A stretch of DNA of 64,000 nucleotides. Source: Roseovarius marisflavi (GTDB taxonomy: Bacteria > Pseudomonadota > Alphaproteobacteria > Rhodobacterales > Rhodobacteraceae). The position numbers and the translations under genes were made by a program. The notes below the pieces were generated by a model. That model made no database searches. It was given only the letters and a program-made list of their open reading frames with translations, and was not told the DNA's origin. Position 1 is the stretch's first letter. The number at the start of each line of letters is the position of its first letter. This document shows positions 44,700-52,949 of the stretch, one piece after another. The DNA is taken from the NCBI RefSeq assembly GCF_900142625.1, contig NZ_FRBN01000001.1:62001-126000 (forward strand), written 5' to 3'.

Positions 44700-46829
44700 T
44701 CAGCGGGGCGGTGTCGGCGCGCCGAGGAAATTCGCCATGACATTCTCAAGGAGGCGCGACACGTCATTGTCATAGCCGTTCCAGGGCAGGCTGCCGCAAA
44801 AGGTGATTGATCCGGTGGCAAAGACACGACCGCCGCCGGGGTATTCGGCATAGATCATATCGGCATGCATCGCGTCCTTGGCGCTGCCGCCCGTGAGGTT
44901 TGTGAGATGGGTCAGCTGCTCTTCGGGCACCAGCATGAAGCCGGTGTCGCGCGTGACCGAGCGGGCCAATAGAACGGCGCTGTCGGGCGTGCCGATCCGG
45001 TGGTCCATATGGTCAAGCTCGAACCCCGCCGCGCCATGGCCAGAAAACCCGTAATCACCGATCAGGTCGCTTTCGATGCCGTCAAACACCCAGTCAAACG
45101 CCGGGTCGCTGCTCACGCGGCGGTAAGGATCGCCAAAGAACTCGCCCTGCGCGGCAAAGCCGATCCCGACAAGGTCTTGCGGCGCGCGCCCGTTGCGCCG
45201 CCACAAGCCGCCATAACCGCCGTCAAAAGCGTTGTAATATTCGCCCGGTTCCGCCGCCCAGGCCCGGATGCCATCCTCGGCGCGGCGAATTTCAAGCAGG
45301 CTGTCGTTTTCGCCATGCACCGCGATGCGCCAGTAAAACCCGTTGCCGCCCAGATACATCAAGGTTCCGCCACCGTCGCGATAATCGCGCAGCGCATCGA
45401 GGGTGTTGGCCGTGTGATATTCGGGATGGGTGCCGGTGGTCACGGCGGCGTAGCCTTTTATCGCCGCCGCGCCGTCGTCATGCAATTCGCGGTCGGTGAT
45501 CACGTCATAGTCGATGCCCTTGGCGTGAAGCCAGCTTATCAGGTGCATATCGGCCGGAAAATGGCGCAGCCCCGAACAGGTCGCCCCGCCGAAGGTCAGG
45601 AAACCGGGCCGCAGGTTGAACAGCGGGCGATGATGCGAGGCATGGCAAATCCCCGAGCCGTCGGCGTGATAGTTATAGGTCGAAAGCCCATAGTGCGGAT
45701 GCTCTGCGGGATTGTGCGGGTAGGCGTTGCGTTCGGTGATCTTGTCCTGCCAGGACGGGTCATAATCGGGCCGGGCATGATTGCCGTAGATCGTGTAGGT
45801 AAAGGTCGAGATAAGCACGCAGAGCCTGGCCTTGGGGCGCCCAAGCGGCGGGCAGACAAAGAACGGGATCGCGTCCTCATTGCCCTCACATTCCAGCCGC
45901 ATGACATAGACGCCCGAGGGCATGTCTTCGGGCACGGTGAATTCAAAATCAGTGTCCCACTCGAAATCATAGATATCGTCGCCGTGAAAATGGATCGCCG
46001 CGTAATGCGCGGGCTTGTGGGTCCAGTTCATCTCGGACCCGTCCCAGGCCGCGCCGGTCACCGCGCGCGCGGGAAAGTTCACGAGGGTCAGGTCAGGGCC
46101 GGTTGTGGCCGATGCGGTGGTGGTCCTGATGCCGATGGAAAAGTCCCATGCGCAAAGCGGGCGGTCGTCCACGGCAATGGCGGGGGCCTCGATCTTGCCA
46201 CTGAAATGCTGGCTTGCCTGATCGCCGACAAGGCGCGCAGCAATGCTTGGCGTGGCGGTTGTGGCAAGCGGGGCAGTGCCCTTGTGCGTGGCCACGCATG
46301 GCGCGAGGGCAGGGCGCGTCAAGGGCTGTTGTTCAAGGGTGATGGCGCCCGGTGTCACTGTCGCGGTGATCCGGCACCATTGGCGCAGCTTGAGGGGCCG
46401 ACCTGTGCTGATCACCTGATCCCCGAGGCCGAGGCTTGCCGCGCCGCTTTCGTCAAGGCGCAGGTCATAGGCGCCAAAGCCAATCACGGTCTGAACCGTG
46501 CCTGTGGTCAGCGTCGGAAAGATCACCGCCGAAAGGGTGATCGACGCCTCAGGCGCGGCGCGCACTTCGTCCTGCGCCACCCCGTAAGAGCCCGCCGCGA
46601 AGGGGCGGTGGGTGGAGGCAAAGGATTGGGGGACAAAGAAGCCGGATGCGTCTTCTTCGATGATCCCCGGCCCCTCGGGGTTCGGGTCGGCGCTAATGGA
46701 TCGCACAAGGCGCGCGGTAAACGGGCGGCTTGCGGTTGAGGAAACCTTGAAGGCCAGCGTTTCGCCGGGGCGCGCCGACAAGCGGTCGGCATATCCCAAA
46801 AGGGCAAGGTCTTGGGGCTTTGTTGTCAT
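44700..46829 (-). CDS. N,N-dimethylformamidase-like large subunit
   Basis: The 709-aa product resembles the large subunit of N,N-dimethylformamidase, an iron enzyme that hydrolyses small formamides. An N-terminal lectin/laminin-G-like region (to ~residue 240) precedes the catalytic part, which has YTIYGNHARPDYD, STYNYHADGSG and TGTHPEYHT. The known iron centre uses Tyr, His and Glu with a His-x-Glu pair; here His468-Pro-Glu470 fits, with a candidate tyrosine at 385-387. The small subunit that normally pairs with it is not encoded nearby. It overlaps dctM by four bases, so a TRAP-imported amide is the likely substrate. Confidence 0.82.
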   Translation of the reverse strand: MTTKPQDLALLGYADRLSARPGETLAFKVSSTASRPFTARLVRSISADPNPEGPGIIEEDASGFFVPQSFASTHRPFAAGSYGVAQDEVRAAPEASITLSAVIFPTLTTGTVQTVIGFGAYDLRLDESGAASLGLGDQVISTGRPLKLRQWCRITATVTPGAITLEQQPLTRPALAPCVATHKGTAPLATTATPSIAARLVGDQASQHFSGKIEAPAIAVDDRPLCAWDFSIGIRTTTASATTGPDLTLVNFPARAVTGAAWDGSEMNWTHKPAHYAAIHFHGDDIYDFEWDTDFEFTVPEDMPSGVYVMRLECEGNEDAIPFFVCPPLGRPKARLCVLISTFTYTIYGNHARPDYDPSWQDKITERNAYPHNPAEHPHYGLSTYNYHADGSGICHASHHRPLFNLRPGFLTFGGATCSGLRHFPADMHLISWLHAKGIDYDVITDRELHDDGAAAIKGYAAVTTGTHPEYHTANTLDALRDYRDGGGTLMYLGGNGFYWRIAVHGENDSLLEIRRAEDGIRAWAAEPGEYYNAFDGGYGGLWRRNGRAPQDLVGIGFAAQGEFFGDPYRRVSSDPAFDWVFDGIESDLIGDYGFSGHGAAGFELDHMDHRIGTPDSAVLLARSVTRDTGFMLVPEEQLTHLTNLTGGSAKDAMHADMIYAEYPGGGRVFATGSITFCGSLPWNGYDNDVSRLLENVMANFLGAPTPPR

Positions 46830-48217
46830 CGCGTCGGTCCATAAACAAGATTTGGAAGATAGGTCACCCAGTCCGAGTAAAACACCAGAAGCAGGATCAT
46901 CAGGGCATAGGGGATCAACAGCGGCAGAACCCCGACCGAAATGTCCTCGATCGAGATCTTGCTGATCCGCGCGGCGACGAACAGGTTGACGCCGATCGGC
47001 GGCGTCAGGAAGCCGATTTCACAGGTCATCACCGTAAAGATGCCAAACACCACCGGATCAACCCCAAGGCTTGTCACCAGAGGATAGAAGACGGCGGTGA
47101 AGATGATGATCTGCGGAATGCTTTCAAGCCACATGCCGACGATGATGTAGAACACACCGATCAACAACATTACCAGCCAGGGGTAGTCCACCAGCCCCTG
47201 AAACAGCGCCAGAACCGAGCTTGGGATGTCAAACAGCGTGACCAGCTGCCCGAACGCCTTGGTCGAGCCGAGGATGAACAGCACCGAGCCGATGACGATG
47301 GCGGTGAACTTGAAGGCATGAAACAGCTTGGCCCAGGTCAGGCCGCGATGGATGAACATGCCCACGAACAACCCATAGGCGACGGCCACGCCTGCGGCCT
47401 CGGATGGGGTGAAGATGCCCGCATAGATGCCGCCAAGGATGATCACCGGCGCCATGACCGCCCATTTGCCCTCCCAGAACGCGGCGAGCAGCGGCCCCCA
47501 GCGGAATTTTTCGCCGGTGCCGCCATAGCCGTTTTTGGCCGAGATCACGAAGACCACCACCATGAGCATCAGCCCCAGCACGATCCCCGGCACGATACCG
47601 GCCAGAAACAGGCGCGGGATCGACACGTCGGTGACAAGCGCGAAGATGATCAACAGGTTCGAGGGCGGGATCATGCTGCCAAGGGCCCCGGCCGAGGCGG
47701 CAATTGCGCCTGCAAAGCGCGACCGGTAGCCCTCGGCCTGCATCGCGGGGATGGTGATGGAGCCAATCGCGGCGGTGGTGGCCGGACCAGAGCCCGAAAG
47801 CGCGGCGAAGAACATGCAGGCGACGACGGTCACAAGCCCGAGACCGCCCTTATAGGCGCCAACAAGCATTTGCGCGATATTAACCAGCTTTTCGGACATG
47901 CCGCCCTGTTCCATCAGCTGTCCGGCCAGAATGAACAGCGGGATCGTCACCAGCGGAAAGGGCTCGAACGCGGTCCAGGCGGCCTGGGCCATCAGGGTCA
48001 TCGGGATATCGGCAATGATCAGCCCGGCCACCGTGGCGATTCCGGCGGCAAAGGGAATGGGCACGCCGATCGCCATGGTAAAGACAAACACCACCGCCAT
48101 CAGGATAGGCCCGTTGGCCCCCCCCAGAATGGCCGCCAATACCGCGATCACCATCGCGACAAGCACGAGGATCGGGGCCAGCGAGGGGCGGGGTTTGGGA
48201 TCGGTGATATCGCTCAT
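46826..48217 (-). CDS. dctM: TRAP transporter large permease
   Basis: DctM is the main membrane component of TRAP transporters, which drive uptake by a sodium gradient. The 463-aa product has ~12 helices, including GSGPATTAAIGSITIPAM and GALGSMIPPSNLLIIFALVT in the first transport domain, and GFLTPPIGVNLFVAA near the C-terminus, which are family hallmarks. It overlaps dctQ upstream and the amidase-like gene downstream by four bases each. Confidence 0.94.
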   Translation of the reverse strand: MSDITDPKPRPSLAPILVLVAMVIAVLAAILGGANGPILMAVVFVFTMAIGVPIPFAAGIATVAGLIIADIPMTLMAQAAWTAFEPFPLVTIPLFILAGQLMEQGGMSEKLVNIAQMLVGAYKGGLGLVTVVACMFFAALSGSGPATTAAIGSITIPAMQAEGYRSRFAGAIAASAGALGSMIPPSNLLIIFALVTDVSIPRLFLAGIVPGIVLGLMLMVVVFVISAKNGYGGTGEKFRWGPLLAAFWEGKWAVMAPVIILGGIYAGIFTPSEAAGVAVAYGLFVGMFIHRGLTWAKLFHAFKFTAIVIGSVLFILGSTKAFGQLVTLFDIPSSVLALFQGLVDYPWLVMLLIGVFYIIVGMWLESIPQIIIFTAVFYPLVTSLGVDPVVFGIFTVMTCEIGFLTPPIGVNLFVAARISKISIEDISVGVLPLLIPYALMILLLVFYSDWVTYLPNLVYGPTR

Positions 48218-48696
48218 AGTGGCAGCCCCTTAAAGGCGTCAGAGCGCCAGCGCCAATAGACCTGGGCAATACGAAACAGCATCAGGGCAAACAGCATCGG
48301 AATGAACATCTGAACCCAGCGTTGCTCGATCCCCAGACCGGGGGTCTGATAGGTGACGTTGAACAAAAGCTGGGTATAGGTCACGGTCTGTACGATCATG
48401 AAGATCACGAACCCGACCCAGAGTGCATCGGCCAAGATGATGCAGCCCAGCTGAAGCGCGCGGGGCAGGCGGCTTACCAAAAGGGTGATGCGGATATGCG
48501 CGCGTTCGCGCACCGCCATCGTCGCGCCAAGATAGACCGCAAAGATCATGCCATAAACGGCGGTCTCTTCGGCCCAGACCGCAGCGGTGTCAAACAGGAA
48601 CCTCAACACCACCTGCATCAGCACAGAGCCGACAACGACGCAGAGGAAAAAGGCACAGAGCACTTCCTCGAAATACCGGTCAAGCTTGCCGAGCAC
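48214..48696 (-). CDS. dctQ: TRAP transporter small permease
   Basis: DctQ is the four-helix small permease that packs beside DctM. The 160-aa product shows four hydrophobic segments, and WAEETAVYGMIFAVYLGATMAVRERAHIRI, the family signature between helices 2 and 3. It lies 75 bases after dctP and overlaps dctM. Function is inferred from the family and operon. Confidence 0.92.
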   Translation of the reverse strand: MLGKLDRYFEEVLCAFFLCVVVGSVLMQVVLRFLFDTAAVWAEETAVYGMIFAVYLGATMAVRERAHIRITLLVSRLPRALQLGCIILADALWVGFVIFMIVQTVTYTQLLFNVTYQTPGLGIEQRWVQMFIPMLFALMLFRIAQVYWRWRSDAFKGLPL

Positions 48697-48771
48697 GGTG
48701 ACCTCCTGGTCATGAGGGTAAGCGGGCGCGCAGGGATCGCGCGCCCGAAGGTCTTGGGTGACGAGGCGGGT

Positions 48772-49770
48772 TTACTGCGCTGCTGCGCGGATTGCCGTCA
48801 CCAGCGAGGTAAAATCCTCGCCCTTGTCGGCGGCATAATTGTCCTGCACCCGCTGCCCGGCGGCGATGAAATCGGTGCGATCGAACTCGGCGGATTTCAT
48901 GCCGCCTTCGCCGACGAGAAAGGCCCGGATTTCATCCACCTGACGGGTCATTTCCTCTTTCTGATAGATCCCCGCCTCGCGTGCGGCGCGCATCACGGCG
49001 GCGCGTTGGTCATCGTCAAGCTTGTCCATGATCCGCTGGCTGGCAAAGAGCGGCGAGAAATAGGTGAAATGCTCAAGCGCGGTGAAATAGGGCATGATTT
49101 CATAGAATTTCTGCGACTTGATGAACGAGGTGCCATTGTCGGCGCCCTCGACCGTGCCGGTTTGCAAGGCCGTCGGCGTGTCAGCCCAGGGCAGCGGAAT
49201 GGGAGCGGCGCCAAATTCGGTGAAGGTATCAATCATCACCTGGTTCTTGGGCACGCGCACCTTGAGCCCGGCCATATCGGCCATGCTGGTGATCGGGTTG
49301 CGCGAATTGTAAAAATCGCGATCGCCGACAAAACCATAGGTCAGAAGGTAAACCCCGGTGGCCTCGTGCAGCTGATCGGCAAACCCCTGTCCGACCTCGC
49401 CTTCGAGCACGCGGTAGGCGTGGGCCTTGTCCTCGAAAATATAGGGCAGCACAAATGCATCCATCAGCGGGAAGTGGGGCGAGATGTTGTTACCGGTGAT
49501 TACATGCATATCGACCGTGCCAAGCTGCATCGCCTTAAAGGCCTCGTCTTCGCCCATAAGTTGACCACAGCAGCGCACTTTGACGTCGATGGTGCCGCCG
49601 GAATAGTCTTCGGCCAGCTCCTCGAACTTGTCGGCCAGCACAGCGTAAGAGCTGCCTTCGGCGGCGGCATAGCCAAGGTTGATGACAACATCGGCGGCCA
49701 TCGCCGATTGTCCTGCAAGGGCGAGCGTAAGCGCGGATGCCGCGACGGGCAGCGTTTTGAAAGTTGGCAT
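48772..49770 (-). CDS. dctP: TRAP transporter substrate-binding protein
   Basis: DctP captures substrate in the periplasm and delivers it to DctQM. The 332-aa product has a signal peptide (PTFKTLPVAASALTLALAG, cleavage near SAMA-ADVV). Family motifs follow: LADKFEELAEDYSGGTI, MQLGTVDMHV, LKVRVPKNQVMIDTF and GTVEGADNGTSFI. The conserved substrate-binding arginine fits in LKVRVP. Substrate is likely an amide or its carboxylate precursor, judged by the linked dimethylformamidase-like gene. Start at 49770 has GGAGAG upstream; four extra codons are possible. Confidence 0.93.
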   Translation of the reverse strand: MPTFKTLPVAASALTLALAGQSAMAADVVINLGYAAAEGSSYAVLADKFEELAEDYSGGTIDVKVRCCGQLMGEDEAFKAMQLGTVDMHVITGNNISPHFPLMDAFVLPYIFEDKAHAYRVLEGEVGQGFADQLHEATGVYLLTYGFVGDRDFYNSRNPITSMADMAGLKVRVPKNQVMIDTFTEFGAAPIPLPWADTPTALQTGTVEGADNGTSFIKSQKFYEIMPYFTALEHFTYFSPLFASQRIMDKLDDDQRAAVMRAAREAGIYQKEEMTRQVDEIRAFLVGEGGMKSAEFDRTDFIAAGQRVQDNYAADKGEDFTSLVTAIRAAAQ

Positions 49771-49840
49771 TGGTCTCTCCATGTCGTGCGTTTGTTTTTA
49801 TTATCTTCGCAGGTTGGCATGAATGGCCATGCAGGTATAA

Positions 49841-49863
49841 TATCAAATTAGTTGGTTTTGATA
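49841..49863. promoter_or_regulatory. Inverted repeat, probable LysR box between dctP and lysR
   Basis: TATCAAA-N9-TTTGATA is a perfect 7-bp inverted repeat in the 106-base divergent gap, 13 bases before the regulator ATG. Its symmetry and T-N11-A-like core (ATCAAA ... TTTGAT) fit a LysR recognition site. A site here could govern both the regulator and the transporter operon. Binding is inferred. Confidence 0.62.
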
Positions 49864-49876
49864 CTTTGTAGGCATC

Positions 49877-50767
49877 ATGAAGTTTGATCTTCGCCATATC
49901 CGTTATTTTATGGCCGTCGCGGAAGAGCTTCACTTTCGCCGCGCCGCCGAGCGGTTGGGCATCGCCCAGCCCGCCCTGAGCCGCGCCGTGCGCGACCTTG
50001 AGGATCAGCTTGAGGTGAGGCTTTTTGATCGCACGAACCGCAGTGTTCAGATCACGCCGGCCGGAACGACCTTTCTCGAGGGCTGTCGCGGCGTGATCAA
50101 TGCCGTCGAGAACACGGTCGAAAACACCCGCCGCGTGCATGACGGCCAGATCGGACGCTTGCGCATCGGCTATACGGATATGGCGATTGCCGGCCTGCTG
50201 CCGCGTCGGCTCAAGGATTTTCAGGCGCAACAGCCGGGCCTCGTGTTGCAACCGCATCACGATGTCACCACCGCCCAGCTTCACAAACTCGACGCCGGAG
50301 AGCTGGACGTCGGCTTTGTCACCGGCCCGATAAGCCGCCTCGGCTATGACCAATGCCTGATCCAGTCCGAGCGCTTTGTCTGCGTTCTTTATGAACACCA
50401 CCCGCTCGCCAATCGCAAAAGCATTCGCCTTGAAGAGCTGGCGCATGAAGACTTTGTGCATGGAACATCGAAGGACTGGGAGCATTTCCACGCCTATCTG
50501 ATCCCGCTTTGCCGCAGATCCGGTTTCGTGCCACGTGTTGTCCAGGAGGCCTTTAACTCGGCCGGCATCCTGGGCCTTGTCGCCTGCGGCATGGGGGTCA
50601 CGATCCTGACCGACAGCGTGCGTGGCTCCGTGGGTGCCGGGCTTATCGTTGTGCCATTGCAGGACGTGTCAGAGCAGCTTCAGACCGTGGCGATCTGGAA
50701 AAGCGAAACCCCTGACCGGGCAACGGGTCTATTCATAGACTTTTTGCGTGAAGTCGGACCGCCCTGA
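49877..50767 (+). CDS. LysR-family transcriptional regulator
   Basis: The 296-aa product has an N-terminal winged helix-turn-helix (residues ~1-60, DLRHIRYFMAVAEELHFRRA then AQPALSRAVRDLEDQL) and a two-lobed effector domain from ~90. It is divergent from dctP and likely controls the TRAP-amidase operon, as LysR genes usually do for adjacent divergent operons. The effector is probably the imported substrate or its product. Confidence 0.93.
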   Translation: MKFDLRHIRYFMAVAEELHFRRAAERLGIAQPALSRAVRDLEDQLEVRLFDRTNRSVQITPAGTTFLEGCRGVINAVENTVENTRRVHDGQIGRLRIGYTDMAIAGLLPRRLKDFQAQQPGLVLQPHHDVTTAQLHKLDAGELDVGFVTGPISRLGYDQCLIQSERFVCVLYEHHPLANRKSIRLEELAHEDFVHGTSKDWEHFHAYLIPLCRRSGFVPRVVQEAFNSAGILGLVACGMGVTILTDSVRGSVGAGLIVVPLQDVSEQLQTVAIWKSETPDRATGLFIDFLREVGPP

Positions 50768-50882
50768 CCCAATGTCACAACTGAGCCGTGACATTGGTTT
50801 CCTCCGGCTTGTTGTTGCCGCCTTTGCGCAGGGCGCGCCCTGTCCCGTCACGCGCATGGCTTGCACAGGCGCGACAGAGGCA

Positions 50883-51308
50883 TCAGGTGGTTTCAAAGTG
50901 CACACCCGCATCGGTGACCACAGCAGCGGTCAGCCGTCCGGAGGCATAGGCGCCGGTGTCGATGCCAATTCGGCCCTGCTCCATGCGCGGCGCATCAACG
51001 ATCGTATGGCCGTAAATAACCCAAACCTCATCGCGGCGCGGCGTGGTCAGGAAATCCGGATGTCCCCATCGCAGCACGCGTTCGGGCTGTGCATCGAGTG
51101 GAAGGGCGGGGTCGGCCGCGGCATGAACCACCGCGATATTGCCCGCGCGCCAGACCGACTGCAAACCCATCAGCCAGTCGATGAGCGGCTCTCCCATCGC
51201 TCTGACCAATGCGCCATGCGCCTCGCGCAGGCGCTCGTCGGGGCTGGTTTCGGTCAGCCCCGCAATGCCAAAACTGGCCATTGTCTGCAAGCCGCCGTGG
51301 CGGAACCA
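50883..51308 (-). pseudogene. 3' fragment of a metallophosphoesterase (serine/threonine protein phosphatase family)
   Basis: The frame reads WFRHGGLQTMASFGIAGL at its start and ends with VYGHT-type sequence (WVIYGHTIVDAPRM) and GRIGIDTGAYASGRLTAAVV, as in the C-terminal ~60% of bacterial Ser/Thr phosphatases of the calcineurin type. The N-terminal half with the metal-binding GDxHG and GDxVDRG motifs is missing; upstream the frame meets a stop at 51324-51326. It follows directly on the aminotransferase fragment in another frame. No functional start is visible, so it is scored as a remnant. Confidence 0.8.
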
Positions 51309-51534
51309 GCGCCGCCGTGCCGTTCATTGTCGCAACCGCCCGCGCACAGCCTGTAAACTCGGCGATGCGCTCTTCAAATTCGGTGACCCGTGCCCCCACC
51401 GAAGAGACGAAATTCGAATCGATTGTTTCCGTCAGATAGGCGCGTTCATTGCCTTCGAAAACCGGGCGGTGCAGTGGGATTGGGGAGGGCCCAAAGATAT
51501 CATGGACCATGTCGATCAAGGCGTCGGTTGTCAT
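51307..51534 (-). pseudogene. 5' fragment of a DegT/DnrJ/EryC1/StrS aminotransferase
   Basis: The first 76 codons read like the N-terminus of LegC/perosamine-synthase-type aminotransferases: LHRPVFEGNERAYLTETIDS, NFVSSVGARVTEFEERIAEF and ARAVATMNGTAAL. At the end of MNGTAAL the homology stops, and the DNA continues as a phosphatase in a different frame. The catalytic lysine and the rest (~300 residues) are absent. The intact start and start region suggest that the gene was cut by a deletion joining two formerly separate genes. Confidence 0.8.
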
Positions 51535-51782
51535 TGATGTGCCTTATTGTGATGGGCTGGCGCGACAATGCTTGTGTCAGTGCGATCGCAAGGTGCCGAT
51601 TTGCCTGATTATACTCATACTTTCTCGGCCCGTCCTTACACGCCGCCAATCCGTCTTACAAGAAGGGCACGCCAGAGCGGCGGGCACCGTTCGCTCTGGT
51701 CAGGCCACGGCAATGTTTGTGGTGCGATGCTCTGCGCGTGACCCGGCCGACTGGCGGTCGCCTTGCAAAAACAGGAGCAGAT
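51535..51782. other. Gap between the pseudogene scar and the GTA spike genes
   Basis: These 248 bases hold no convincing coding frame. AGGAG-type sequence (ACAGGAGCAG) at 51771-51780 is the ribosome site of the next gene. The gap presumably contains promoters for the spike genes and, formerly, the aminotransferase, but I see no clear consensus. Confidence 0.5.
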
Positions 51783-52046
51783 ATGAACCCCTTTGAAAAC
51801 CGCAGCCTTGCCTTGTCCGGACCCGCGACCGATGCCTTGCCGGTGATCCCTGACGATGTCTCCGACCTGCCGGATGTCGCCGTTGGTCTTTATGTCGAAA
51901 CCGCCGGTACGATCAGCATCGTGACCGTAACCGGCCAGACACGCATCATCGCCGTCGCCGATTTTTCGATCCTGCCTATCGGTGTGCGGCGCGTGAATGC
52001 CACCGGCACGAGCGCAACCGGGCTTCATGCCCTGGTGATTTCATGA
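51783..52046 (+). CDS. ghsA: GTA head-spike base protein (RCAP_rcc01079 / GhsA family)
   Basis: The 87-aa product matches the spike base family described for the Rhodobacter capsulatus gene transfer agent: NPFENRSLALSGPATDALPV at the N-terminus, then VAVGLYVETAGTISIVTVTG and DFSILPIGVRRVNATGTSAT. In RcGTA the base and fibre form head spikes that bind recipient capsule. CAGGAGCAG precedes the ATG. It overlaps the fibre gene by four bases. In R. capsulatus these genes also lie outside the main GTA cluster, as seems true here. Confidence 0.88.
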   Translation: MNPFENRSLALSGPATDALPVIPDDVSDLPDVAVGLYVETAGTISIVTVTGQTRIIAVADFSILPIGVRRVNATGTSATGLHALVIS

Positions 52047-52777
52047 AGATCGTAACGGATATCTCAATCACCTCGACGCCAACGCGCGCGCGCGGGAAGT
52101 GGGATCCGGGGGCGCTTTTCCGGTCCCCCGTGCAGGGGGCGTGGTTTGATCCGTCTGATGTCGCGACCTTGTTTCAGGACAGTGCAGCGACGGTTCCGGT
52201 TGCGGTGGATGGCGATCCTGTCGGGCGGATGCTCGACAAATCGGGCAATGGCAATGACGCGGTCCAGAGCAATGCGGCCAGGCGCCCGAAATGGCGCACC
52301 GATGGGACGCTGTCCTGGATCGAATTTGATGGCGTAGATGATCGGATGGAGACTGCCATTACCGTCCTTGACGGGGCCCCCGTTATGACAAGCTGTGCCG
52401 GGCTATCCTATCTGCCGGGGGGCGCGGCCTGGGGCGCGCTGCGCTCGCTGGTGGATGCCGGAATCTATGTCGGTCTGTCCCACCCGTCGATTACCGGAGC
52501 GGTCTCAAACGTCGGGGGGGCATTCTTTCTCAACGGTGTGCCGGCGCCGAATGATCGCAAAGCCCTGCGCGAGGCGTTGGTTGCACCTGCCGTTTTTGAA
52601 GGTCAGGATATTCAGACCGCGAGCTTATCCGGCCAAAAGTGGCAGGTCTTCAGCTATTGGAACACCTCACCGCCGGGGGGGCGGCTGTTTGGTTATGTCG
52701 ATTACGTCGGCGCTGCGGGGCCAGAGTTAACACAACTGCGCCTCTGGATGGCCAGGCAAACGGGCGTTACGCTCTGA
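52043..52777 (+). CDS. ghsB: GTA head-spike fibre protein (GhsB-like)
   Basis: The 244-aa product pairs with the spike base. It has the segment GAWFDPSDVATLFQDSA followed by GRMLDKSGNGNDAVQ, common in phage tail and spike fibres of Rhodobacterales, and then a lectin-like beta-rich region (SWIEFDGVDDRM). In RcGTA this protein forms the fibre that contacts polysaccharide capsule. The C-terminal half is the part expected to vary with receptor. Assignment relies on pairing and fold pattern; full identity to GhsB is not shown. Confidence 0.8.
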   Translation: MKIVTDISITSTPTRARGKWDPGALFRSPVQGAWFDPSDVATLFQDSAATVPVAVDGDPVGRMLDKSGNGNDAVQSNAARRPKWRTDGTLSWIEFDGVDDRMETAITVLDGAPVMTSCAGLSYLPGGAAWGALRSLVDAGIYVGLSHPSITGAVSNVGGAFFLNGVPAPNDRKALREALVAPAVFEGQDIQTASLSGQKWQVFSYWNTSPPGGRLFGYVDYVGAAGPELTQLRLWMARQTGVTL

Positions 52778-52949
52778 CAGGCGTAATCGTGATGCGTGTG
52801 GCCGCAGCAGAACTATCGAGCCATTTTGGTCTATGCGCAACCGTGGGGCCAGAATGGCTTGACCTGTTGTGTGACCTGCGGGTCGGCTGATTGCCCCTGG
52901 CTGACGAAGGGCGAAGGTCTCGTCCAAGAGAGCGACCGGCGTTATAGCC

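Noticed and set aside
46820-48259. 479-codon plus-strand frame opposite dctM
   Set aside because: Very Asp/His/Gly/Gln-rich with no motif; it mirrors the membrane protein on the minus strand.
51783-52777. A prophage remnant
   Set aside because: Only spike base and fibre genes are present, with no integrase, terminase, capsid or lysis genes, and the pair fits the known unlinked GTA spike locus.
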